Shown piece by piece: positions 49,527-59,300 of a stretch of 64,000 nucleotides of DNA. Source of the stretch: Montifringilla adamsi (Eukaryota; Chordata; Aves; Passeriformes; Passeridae); the NCBI GenBank assembly GCA_017590115.1, contig JAGGNK010008337.1:3773609-3837608 (forward strand), read 5' to 3'. A program made the position numbers and the translations under genes. The notes below the pieces were generated by a model, which was given only the letters and a program-made list of their open reading frames with translations, made no database searches and was not told the origin of the DNA. How positions within the stretch are numbered: position 1 is the first letter of the stretch; every line of letters starts with the position of its first letter.

Positions 49527-49616
49527 TTACATGGGTCCTTTGTACTGATTTCCTGACAAGTGTTGTCTAATTCCAGGGCACGACCCTGCAGCATCTCCAA
49601 GTTTCCTCCACACAAC
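49527..49616 (-). CDS. Terminal coding exon of an unidentified protein gene
   Basis: Read on the minus strand, a long pyrimidine tract ending in CTCTAG (plus 49617-49640) makes a strong 3' splice site. The exon then runs 30 codons in phase 0 to a TAA at 49527-49529. The peptide starts VVWRKLGDAAGS and ends GNQYKGPM. It is too short to show a domain, and I could not assign it to a family although it reads like a conserved protein C-terminus. A second frame is also open: with two bases from the previous exon it runs to a TGA at 49517-49519 (peptide begins LCGGNLEM), so the frame is not settled. What follows looks like a 3'UTR with a good polyadenylation signal, which supports a last exon. The upstream exons are not identified. 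This could still be a last exon of a noncoding RNA. Confidence 0.42.
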   Translation of the reverse strand, partial: VVWRKLGDAAGSCPGIRQHLSGNQYKGPM

Positions 49617-49640
49617 CTAGAGGGAGGGATGGAAAGAGAG

Positions 49641-51402
49641 TTCATTATTCCCAGCTAAGGAGCACTGGTGTTCCTACGGACATGCATCTGGAATGCCACA
49701 GCTTGGCACACACACCATGCAGCACAGCTAGGACACAAGGCAGGGACACACAACAGGAGCAGAGACTGTCCCTCAAGGGACACATTTCTGAACACAGAAA
49801 GCACATGCTGCCAGGTAAAAATGATTAAAAACAGGGACACATGAACTGGCACGTGCATCACTGGGATACTTTACGCTCCACACACGAGACTGAGGGTGTT
49901 TGCAGACCTCAACAGAAAATCTGTCCAACTATTTCCCCAACCACATCTCTTGCAGAATGTGATTCAGAAGCACAAAGATCCATCCAGAGGTGTCTAAACA
50001 TCTCCAGTTTAAAAACCACAGAGCTGTTCTCTCTTTCAAAGGGTTTACTCATTCTCTTAAAATCAAGCAAGGCATTAGAAGTGTTTACTCCACTAGCTCT
50101 TCCCTGAAGTCAGAGGAATTGTGCCTGCACTCCCTGTGCTACACTTTGTTTAACACCCATGTTACAATACTGGAACTAAAAAAGCAGAGAAGTGAAACCC
50201 CCAACACTCAGGGAAGTATTTTACAATGATTTATAGAAAGGTTGATGGAATAGGAGCACAAGAACAGTAGCTTGTGTCATGTCCCCAGGCCTCTCAGGGA
50301 CCACTAGAGACAAGAATGGTGATTCCTATCAATTGTATCAGAATTTCAGATTATTTTTTTGTAACTGCTACTAAATCACCCACTAATCTCCAGGCCAACA
50401 GCAATATGACTGTCAAGAAACGTAAAAGCTCTTTTCCATTGTCATCATTCATTATTTGTACTTTACCAGTGCCTAAAGTCCAGCAGTCAACAGACTCTGC
50501 ATTAGCTGGCACTGAATAAAAACAAAGGAGCTGGATCCTGGGAAGCTGACATCCTGAAAAGGTAGTTCCTGTAGCTGATGAGCAAAGGCAGAACATACCC
50601 AAGGTCCAACTGTGATTCTGTGCAAGAGAGGGGGAAATAACCCAGTTTCTCTGAGCCTTTGCTGAAGAAACCTGAGTGTAAGCATGAAAATCCGAAATAA
50701 TTTAGACTGGAAGCAACATGGCTACAGAGCCAAAGCACAGGGCTAGACAAAGTCAGGTCTTTGAAGGGAACTGTCTTTAATTCCAATGGGTGGGCATGAC
50801 CCAAACCCTGCAAACTTGCCATATGACCAGAATCTTGCAGCCAGGAATCCCAAGTCACCATCATAAAAAACCTGTGTGCTTGAGGCACGTTTGCTGTGCA
50901 GTGAAACACTGCAGTGGTGAGAGCATGAAAAATGGGGGTTCAGTGACACCTCCCAAACTGGATGTCTATGGAACAGCCAGGCTGGATCTGACTATTCTTT
51001 CCAACCTCTGGTTCCTGATCTTCCTAACTTAATACTAGCAAAGAGGAAAATCTCCTGGACAGCTTTTGTGAGAAGGCACATTGCACCTACCCATGACTTT
51101 CAACAATTTTTCTTCTCAATAAATATTAAGATGATATTTACCATGCAGCTAATGCTGACACAGTAATAAACCAGGGGATGACTCTTCCCAAAGTCCCTTA
51201 TCCCACCTGAATGAGTGACCCCTGATTGCTAGGAAGGGACAAACCCATTCAAGAAAGCCCATGTCCTAAGCACAAGTGACAAATTGGGGTCAAAATGTCA
51301 CTCAAAATAATTCCAAATTTCAGCAGAAACCGCAGCTAAAGGACAGCTGTGAGGCTCATGATGCAGCCATGGAGATTCCTTTTTAGCTTACTTCCAACAC
51401 AG
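49641..51402. other. Noncoding DNA, probably intronic
   Basis: If the minus-strand exon at 49527-49616 is real, this is part of its last intron. A 45-base segment at 50467-50511 has a strong minus-strand acceptor, but its frames do not fit the terminal exon, so it is not called. Confidence 0.5.
50978..51030 (+). mobile_element. Degraded CR1 3'-end fragment
   Basis: GGCTGGATCTGACTATTCTT followed by TCCAACCTCTGGTTCCTGAT resembles a decayed CR1 tail (GGCTGGACTTGATGATC… TTTTCCAACCT… GATTCT). Several mismatches make this a tentative call. Confidence 0.35.
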
Positions 51403-51463
51403 CAGAGTGCCAGGATGCAGGAATGTCCCTGGAAGCCAGGAAGGAACCTGCACCCAACTGCAG
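51403..51463 (+). other. Candidate exon A of a plus-strand spliced transcript
   Basis: A pyrimidine-rich acceptor (TTACTTCCAACACAG, with a second CAG three bases on) leads 61 bases to a CTGCAG|GTAAGAG donor, which is close to ideal. One frame is open from the first base, contains an ATG, and encodes a peptide beginning QSARMQECPWKPG. It leaves one base of a split codon, which agrees with the exon at 54305. I do not recognise the peptide. It may be a noncoding exon or a chance pairing of good splice sites. Confidence 0.22.
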
Positions 51464-52063
51464 GTAAGAGCCATGACTGGCTCTGTGCTGGCTGCAGCAG
51501 CATTCCAGCCCTGTGGGACTCCATGAGCAGCAGGAAATACCCCTGGAAATCTCAGCTCCCTGAGCCCTCCTGCCCAGCTACACCCCTAATCCCAGCTGGT
51601 GTATCCCACCTTCCCTTGGCCTCCCTTCCCAAGTGAATTGCAAACAAAACTTCCCAGTAACCTGAGAAAAATCATGAATTACACCCCTCCAGACATTCCT
51701 GTGCTTTGGAATTACCCCCATGCTCTCTAATACACCATGAACTACCTCTAACCTGCTGCCACATGTGGCTACATTCTCAAAAGGCACTACAAGCTTATAA
51801 ATGCAAAGCAAAACCATTCCCAAAGACATTGTTGATGAGGAGGCACCAATTCCATTTGCACATCCTGAGGAAAGAATTCCCATCTCTGTTATCTTAATAA
51901 AATAGCAGCACTATCATATACCACCACAAAGTTCCTACAGCATGAATTACACATGCATATTTGCATTTTGCAATGTTTTGGTACCAGATTGCATTTTGGT
52001 ACCAGTCAACACCACGCTTCACAATTCTGGAGCTCAAAGTGAAACTTGTCATCGTTCCACTGT

Positions 52064-52106
52064 TTTCACAGGAAAAACGATGCCATGGCAAATGTTTCCT
52101 GTGAAA
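52064..52106. repeat. 12-bp inverted repeat with STAT-like arms
   Basis: TTTCACAGGAAA (52064-52075) and TTTCCTGTGAAA (52095-52106) are perfect reverse complements with a 19-base spacer. Each arm has the form TTC-N4-GAA, the spacing preferred by STAT6. Whether any factor binds is unknown. Confidence 0.7.
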
Positions 52107-52590
52107 CACCCACAGTGCATCAGGCTGCAGCTAAACACTGAGTTACAGCCTGGCAGGAACTGAAAGGAGAATGCAAAAGAAAAGAAACATTATAATTAGT
52201 TCATCACAAATCCCCTGTGCTTTTAATGTGGACTGGGTGGGTGTAAGAGAAGACAAAACCAGAAAGGAAATAACCAACTATTTTAAAAGTATATTAATAT
52301 ATCAATAGTCAAATCAGGCACAGATTAGAAGAGTCAGAGGAAAAGGGAGCATTTCAATGCCAGCAGCAGAGCTTTGAATGGCTGGGGAACAAAGGGACAA
52401 GGTGGGATACAAGTATATATTTGAGATTTACACAAAGGAAGTGATAATGTCAAATTGAGCATTTTAGAAGTGGCATTACTTACATCACAAGAATGTTTAT
52501 GGATTGCTATTAAATATGTATAACTTACAAACTGAGGTTTTATCCATAAATTGTGAAGGAATATCACAGGCAGAAAAATACAGAAGGGCC

Positions 52591-52640
52591 ATTGTTCAGG
52601 TGGGGAAACTGAGGCTGTCAGGCTTCATCACAATTGCCAA
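52591..52640 (+). mobile_element. MIR SINE core remnant
   Basis: TTCAGGTGGGGAAACTGAGG followed about 20 bases later by TTGCCAAG keeps the MIR core arrangement (GATGAGGAAACTGAGGC… CTTGCCCAAG) at the right spacing without gaps. MIR is an old amniote SINE. A 50-base fragment can only be a tentative match by eye. Confidence 0.48.
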
Positions 52641-52765
52641 GTTTTATTCTTATGAAGGATAAATTCAGGTCGGCTGAGTCACACAGTACTTTATCCCAGA
52701 TATATTATACACATGGATTTTTTGATCAATACTAACCCAGATGTTAACACTACAGTGATCCTAAT

Positions 52766-52805
52766 GAAACAGTAATTGCATTACAGAAACAGTAATTGAC
52801 TTAAT
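52766..52805 (+). repeat. 20-bp direct tandem repeat, two copies
   Basis: GAAACAGTAATTG begins both 20-base units (52766 and 52786). The tails differ (CATTACA versus ACTTAAT). A small local duplication. Confidence 0.75.
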
Positions 52806-53975
52806 TTCCATATAAAATCTTCAAGGGCGTACTGTCAGCATTTAAACAAAGATTACTCTGCATCTTCAGGTGTTTCCAGGCTCAATGTGGAATATAAAAT
52901 TAAACACCTTAAACTTACCCAGCACATTTTCCCAGCTGTCCCAGTGCAAAGCAAATCTGTGTGGAGCACCACAAGCAGTTTGGTCAGATACAAGTGGCCC
53001 AGCATGGGGGCACACACATGGCAACTTCTTCTTCCAGCCATCCTGGCAGAGCAGGTCAGGGAAGAGCCTTAGCCAACCAACTGCATGCCAAAGCTCTGCT
53101 CCTGTTCCCCACTCCCTCCACCAGAACGAGAGTCCAGGCAATTGTTTAAATTTTTTTTTTCATTTTTTCCAAAGCCAGGAAGACAACAGCAGTATTTTAA
53201 CAACTCCTTCCTCTGTTTTCTAATGGAAATGTCCCTTTAAAACATATTCCTGCTCTTTAGGTTTCTTGCTGTGCACAAGTGGTTGCACTAACAATAAGGT
53301 TTTATAACAGAGACTATTTCTTTGTTGCAGGATTTCCAAGTTGCCAAATTAGTACAGAAAAGCAGGCTCCTGGTGCTGGCTGGTTCTTCCTCCTGCACCT
53401 GATCCTGCAGAGTGTGCACTCCCCAGAAAGGTGGGACCAAACCCTTGTGTCCACCCTGGGAAACAGCAGGGTCTGCTCCCTGACTGGGGATGGGGAAGTC
53501 AGGCAGTCTGTGAGCTGACAGCTCACTCTCCATTTGGATCCAACACTTCATTCATATCAATTGCTGCAGTACCTCCTAGTGAACTTAAAGCTCATCATAT
53601 TGAACTAAACTCTGTGTATTTCTTACCAATCCATTTCAGCAAGCAAAGCATCAGCTGTTGTTCCAATATTTCACTTACAGAGACCAGCTGTTATTACAGG
53701 TTGTCAAAAGCACCTTGTTAAATGCTCTCTTCAGGGAAGAGCCTTTACCAAGGGGGATTTTAAGAGAACCACAAAAGGCTTTTTTCCATAATGACACATG
53801 ATCTCTTGACAAAATTACCCAGCATAGCTTTATTTTCTCGGCAGCAGCAGGTGAAATACATGGAAGATGCAGAGAGGACCTGAAGCACTGTGAAGCAGGG
53901 ACTCCTCGGGAGCAGGGAATGTTGTAGGAGGCGAGAACGGTGCCCTGCTGGGCAGAGTGCTGCTGGCAGGGCCGT

Positions 53976-54219
53976 GGCTGAGGAGGCACCGCAGAGGGGA
54001 TGTGCCAGTGAGGGCACGGGAGAGAGGGGCTGGGGCACTCCCCGCTGCCTCTCCCCTCGGGATGCCAGCAAAACAGGAGAGGTGGCTGCGGGGAAGCGGC
54101 TGGGGAGGCACCGCAGAGGGGACGTGCCAGTGAGGGCACGGGGAGAGGGGCTGGGGCACCCCCCGCTGCCTCTCCTCTCGGGATGCCAGCAAAACAGGAG
54201 AGGTGGCTGCGGGGAAGCG
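53976..54219. repeat. 122-bp tandem duplication, GC-rich
   Basis: Two head-to-tail copies of a 122-base unit (53976-54097 and 54098-54219) differ at only a few positions. The unit includes GAGGCACCGCAGAGGGGA, GTGCCAGTGAGGGCACGG and GATGCCAGCAAAACAGGAGA. It is GC-rich with several CpGs, unlike its surroundings. The high identity implies a recent duplication or ongoing homogenisation. Long minus-strand open frames across it come from the repeat. It ends 85 bases before candidate exon 54305-54378. Confidence 0.93.
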
Positions 54220-54304
54220 CTGCTGTGCCCGGGCTTGTGTTACAGGAAGGGATCTGATTGCTGTAATTTGTGCTCGGTTCACTTGCATGAACCCGTTTCT
54301 TCAG

Positions 54305-54378
54305 GCTCCACCAAGGAGAAGCCAATGTCACCCGGCCTGAGGGGCACAATCACCCTGTGCAGGAACCCGGATGTCCAG
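54305..54378 (+). CDS. Candidate exon B of a plus-strand gene
   Basis: The acceptor CCCGTTTCTTCAG is followed by 74 bases and a CCAG|GTAAGG donor. The open frame takes two bases of a split codon at its start and ends on a codon boundary. The peptide begins STKEKPMSPGLRG and ends CRNPDVQ. It joins in frame to both 51403-51463 and 55019-55123. The exon lies 85 bases downstream of a GC-rich tandem duplication. I cannot name a family. The peptide is not low-complexity, which mildly favours real coding sequence, but 25 codons is a weak test. Confidence 0.27.
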
Positions 54379-55018
54379 GTAAGGCAACAGCACTGCTGAG
54401 CTCAAAACCAGAGCAAATATTTGCAGAAGTCCCTTCCAGAAAGAGGGCAAACCTCCCCCTCCAAGTATGTCCCTGCAACATCTGCATAGTGGGGAATAAC
54501 ACCCAATTAACCTAAAGCAGGTTAGAAATGAGTGAAGCACAGGAGAGAAGAGGTGCCCAAAGCCCCAGACAACCACAACTGAGCCAGCACTGGGAGAGAG
54601 GAATACACAGTCGTCACTCTGCTCAGCTCTCCCTCAGTTTTATTCCCCTGCAGAGGAACACGGACACCACTGGTGCCTGTGCTGCAGTGGGACAGTGAAG
54701 TCAGCCACTTGTAGTCTCGTGAAACTCCATAAACCTTGGACATCTTTAACACTTTCCAAGTTACTTTAATTGAAACAGTTTTACTGCTGACAGAAGGGAG
54801 AACTTGAAACTTTACCCCTCCAATTACTTGTGTCAACTGCTGTGTATCAATGGCACACAGGCCCTTGCAATCCAGCCCTGACTTCAGGGTAAAACACGTC
54901 TGTTCCCAAGGGAGTTTCAACACTGGCCTTGGGATTGTGGTCTTTGCTATTTTTAACACAAATATACTGTGTGCCTTGGCTTTATCTCTGCATTAAAGTC
55001 TTTCTCTCTGCACAGGTT

Positions 55019-55123
55019 ACAGGAATCCCTTGTATTCCACTGGAGCACAAACATGAAACAATGGAAGACTTCCTTATTCAGCAAAACACCACTTCCAGCC
55101 TCAAAGAAAAACTACAAATGTAA
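55019..55123 (+). CDS. Candidate terminal coding exon C of a plus-strand gene
   Basis: A very strong acceptor (CTTTCTCTCTGCACAG) opens an exon whose phase-0 frame runs 34 codons to a TAA at 55121-55123. The peptide begins VTGIPCIPLEHKHETM and ends SLKEKLQM. It continues directly from exon B without a frame break across a 640-base intron. A variant poly(A) signal ATTAAA lies at 55474-55479, so a 3'UTR of roughly 350-400 bases is possible. The peptide is of mixed composition with a charged end and I do not recognise it. Confidence 0.28.
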   Translation, partial: TGIPCIPLEHKHETMEDFLIQQNTTSSLKEKLQM

Positions 55124-56179
55124 CATGGAGAGTAGCTACAGCTGGAATCAACATGGCTGAGAGGGCTGGACCCTGCCCAGGAAACACACAGTCCACAGAT
55201 GCAATGAGTGACAAACAGAAACAACCCCACTCATGACAGTAACATCCCGGTGGTGCCCACGGGGATGTTGCCAGGACAATACACACGTGTTGAGGGACAG
55301 ACAGGACGTTTTGCATGGACTGTACCAGAGGAGCAGCGTTACCTTCAGAGCATTTACCACTGAGTCAGACTGCTGAGAGGCTGAGCCATGTCCACTGACG
55401 TTGGCTGGCTCGTTTGCAGAGCAGTGACTCCCCTCCGCCCCTCCTGGCATCCTAATGGCATCCTTCGCAAAAAATTAAACACTATTTAATACACAAAAGG
55501 CTTGGTCACTGATTAAAACAGATGTCAGTCATTTATTGCTCTTTTGCAAAAGGCTGAGAAGTGCTGAAGGTGTGTGTTACTCCAAAGCCCCCCTCTTTTC
55601 GTGCCACAGTAACCAAGGGCCACTGAGGCAGCGTGGGTGGCACTGCTCAGTGTCACCCAAATGTGGCCCTCAAGGGTGTCTCCCTGGAAAATCAGGACAT
55701 AGTAACAAAACTTCTTATGTGTGTACATCGCCTGGCAGAAGTGCTACAAAGTTTAGAGAGATAATTTCAACCTCAGTGTAAGGTTTTTAGAAGGTCTAAT
55801 TTTATCTCTGTAATTCTGGAGGTTGTTCCTTCAACAGAACTCATATTTTTGAGCGTTGCTGTGAGGTTTGCAACATGAGCGGCAGCCGACCCGGGAAGGA
55901 GTCAGGAGCTCCCTCCTTCCCTGCCTCCAGCTCCTCCAGGCAAGGCCCCCTTGGCCTGAGAGGTGTCAGCTTGTCCCCAGCAGTGACAACTTCAGGGGCT
56001 TTGTCCTCCCAGTGGACACCTGGAAGGACTCTTCAGGACACTGCTAAAAAAAATGCAATCTGCCTAAACTCTTCCAGCCCAGTCACCTCCAACTTTGCAG
56101 GATGTAAAGCATCTCCTGGAGTGAGGTAACCTGAGCATGCAGGCAGCTCTGGAGGAGTGCTAAAAATACCCCTGCTGCA

Positions 56180-56280
56180 TCCGTGGGCAGCAACGGGAGC
56201 GCTGCAGCCGCGGGGACCGCCCCAGCCCCGCTCCCGAGCTGCTCCCAACCCGCCCTGCTCTTCCCTTTCACTCCTCACGC
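56180..56280. promoter_or_regulatory. Small GC-rich CpG spot with GC-box-like motifs
   Basis: About ten CpGs in 100 bases, with GCCGCGGGGACCGCCCC and CCCCGCTCCC resembling Sp1 sites. It could be a weak promoter. No initiator, TATA box or first exon can be assigned in either direction. Confidence 0.3.
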
Positions 56281-56288
56281 AGAACTTT

Positions 56289-56316
56289 GGGGGGGAAAAA
56301 AAAGAGAGAGAGAGAA
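56289..56316. repeat. G-run, A-run and (GA)n compound repeat
   Basis: Seven G's, eight A's and about six GA dinucleotides in series, a short polypurine tract. It lies immediately 3' of the GC-rich CpG spot at 56180-56280. Confidence 0.88.
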
Positions 56317-59300
56317 ATACAAAGAGGCAAAACGTTTCAAAGACCGAGGGATGGAAATTTCCTCCCTTAAAGAGTAACAAACACCATAGGAAACAGTAAG
56401 AAATAATGTAGCAGTAATTCCTGCTGGAATGTGTGGGAAATGCGTTTCTGAAGGAAAAATAATGACAGTGGAAAGAGCCTCTGATGAGGATCGGTGCCCC
56501 CTGTGCAGTCATTTGCCCTGCTGAGCAAGCACATAGCACAGGGCAGAGCTTTTGGGGGGTCTCTAATCTAAACAATAGGAAAAGATGAAGGTGGGTGTGG
56601 GAGAAAAAGGGCACAGAGCAAAGACACAAGGCTGAACTTCACAGATCCAGTCTGCCTGCAAATTCATTGGAAAGTAACCCAGTCCAAAGCAGGTTCCTAA
56701 TGCTCTTGGGATACACTAAGCCCACTGTAAGCAATAGTGCAGGCTCAGAGCAGTGCCAAGGGGCAGAGAGAACCCTCCCAGCTACCCAACACATCAACTC
56801 GACCCCCACAGTCATCTGGACTGGACCTCACATAAAAACCCTAAAAAATTAAATATGTTTAAAAACCATCAAACCCCAGAATGCTGCATATGCCAAAGCC
56901 ATAGAAAAGGTACATTAAGCCTCAATCTGAAACCTCATTTCATAGACAAAGTTGTCCTCCTGCCAAGCACAGGATCCAGGTAACCCATGAGTGGGCACTA
57001 ATGGATCTCATAAGCAGGCTGACAGCAGCAGCACACACTGGGGCTGTGCAGGGCAGCATCCTGCAATCCTCCCAGCAGGGACCAGGAGCAGTTTGATGTG
57101 AGGTATGGAGGGGTTTTAGGACTTACTTTGCTGTGGGAAGGATTTATAGATCTGTTGGTGACTGGCCAGACTTAATGCTGTGCTTTGAGAAAGGAAATGA
57201 AAGTTGAAGGAAAAGGGGTAATAAAGCAGATTGTAACAAGTCTGGGTTAGGATAAATTCAATCTGTCAATTTTGGAGCTTTTACCAGTAAAGGTATTTTG
57301 TTTCTTTACTAACTCCAGAGGCAGCAAAGATTTTGGTTAGTTTGGAATAGAAAATAGAAATATTGCCATTAAAATGCAGAGAAAATGAGTACAGACTACA
57401 CATGTAAAGCCTCTTGAACACAATAAAATCCAAACCTCCTGCAAGTGGTGCTGCTCTCAGAGTTCAAGCCTTCCTCCAGGCAGTTGTGTTCCACAGCCTC
57501 TTCCCTGCCATATGTAACACATTTTTGTCTCCTTTCATGAGAACGAGAAACTTGTGAACAATGCTTCAAGCAGCCAGCACACGTTGGTAGGAGACTGAAA
57601 ATTAGTATTTCCCCTGTGGACATCCTTCTCCTTCCTTCCCCTGTCCTTGATAGGAGACGTAAGTTTTCTTTAAAAAGTAAGGCAGATTTTGCAGCCCTGA
57701 AGGCCTTTCCCCAGCTCAGGGATTTCTCATGTCAGGTGAGGAGACTCCACTGAGGCAGTAAAGCTTCTGCCTTCCTTGGAGGAAGCTTATTCCAGGGGTG
57801 ATGGGGATGCCCAGCCTGTGAGCTGGAGCACTCCAGCACTGCTGTTAGGAGTTCCTGAGGCAGGGAAGCAAAGCAGGAGGAAAAGGCACTTTGCCAAAAC
57901 ATGGGGCCTTGGGGGACAAGGAACTGAGTTCTGCAGAGCCTCTGGCACAGCTGCTGCTTCCCAGGGGGAGCATGGACATGCTTCCCCTTCCACCAAAACC
58001 TGCCCTTGGTGTGCTTGCACTGAGGCCACTGTCACTGCCCAGCCCTGAGTACAACTGGATCCTGAGCAGGACCTCGAGAATGGGAAGAGAAATCTGCTCC
58101 TTTCCTCCTCCTCCCTAGCTCCACACAGCACCTGCATCGAGCCACTGGAAGCATATTCCCTGTGACAGATCTTTCCATTTCTTATCCAGCAACAACTGTG
58201 AAAATGGATCCAAATCAGACAGGAGGGATGAAGTCATAGCTCTGTAGTGCTGAAAGCTCTATAAACTTTAAAAATCTGGAGTAATTGTGAACAAACAGCG
58301 CTGTATAACATCAGCACCTGAGAAATAATTGACTTTTTTGCTCATCCCACACTACCAGCCTTCCCTACTGGTCCTGGCCAGCCCTTGTGCCCAAGCACAG
58401 CAGTGTGCACGTGGCCCCTTCTGAGCCTACAGGGATCTGTGGGCAGGTTACCCGACTGCAGAGAGCAGGCAAAGCCCACACTATATCCTGTGTATGGCTT
58501 CCCACAAGGATCAGGATCCCTGAATGCACAGATCCATTTGCTGTTAGAAGTAAATCTATAAAATATCTAATTCCAAAACGGGACTCTAGTGAATAGAAAG
58601 AACAGGAAATCTGAATCAGCCCTGTAATATCACCTAACAAAAAGCCCAGATGAATGGAAATTCAGCATTTCACTCACACTAACTGCAGAATGTTACTACT
58701 CAGGCCATTTTCCCACAAACCCTGCACTGTACCCTGGTCAGGGTCAGAATAAAGACCCCTGTGTAAAACAGGGTATTTTGTGATGGAGAGAATTAATCAT
58801 GAGCTTTTCTACTTAAGTCAGTAGAAAGCTTCATTTTTTCAATCTATATTGTTGAAAAGGACAGTCATGAATGAAAGCCACTGTAGTGCCCAGCCCAGTG
58901 TCCAGCTCAGTCCATGTGCCAGCCCCTCCAGGGGTGCCTGGCACGCAGGGAGAGGCAGGAAGGGAAAAGGAGTCCATGGCTGCCCCAAGGACAGTCACAG
59001 TCACCTCATCAAAGCTTCCAAAAGAGCAGAATTTTCCTGCCTGCTGGGCACTGCTCTGTTCACTCACCATCCAAGCCCTACCTCATTGTGCAGCAGCCTC
59101 TTATCCCAGAGGCAAGTGGTTTACTGGGAAGCAGATCCTTCCTGCTGGGTAGCTGCCACGCCAGCTCAATCACTACCTGACTTTCAAAGCTTTTTTCCCT
59201 GATTTCTCCAGCCCTCAATTTCCCTGTACAGCTCCAAGCAAACACAGACTGTGTTTGTCAGCTTGTTTCAAACAGGCAGGAGAAAGGAAAACCAGAAAGC

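Noticed and set aside
50467..50511. 45-base minus-strand segment with a strong acceptor
   Set aside because: None of its frames can join the terminal exon at 49616 without a stop codon.
53675..54349. 224-codon and overlapping 152-codon minus-strand frames with proline/alanine-rich repeats
   Set aside because: They are translations of the 122-bp tandem duplication in two frames. GC-rich repeats lack stop codons for compositional reasons.
55343..55450. Possible penultimate exon (peptide ending QSDSVVNALK) for the minus-strand gene at 49.6 kb
   Set aside because: It ends in phase 0 and would join in frame, but the donor GTAACG is poor at position +5 and the upstream acceptor is weak.
56033..56629. 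198-codon minus-strand frame over the GC-rich spot
   Set aside because: Runs through a GA/CT simple repeat and a GC-rich stretch. No domain, and no splice boundary agrees with it.
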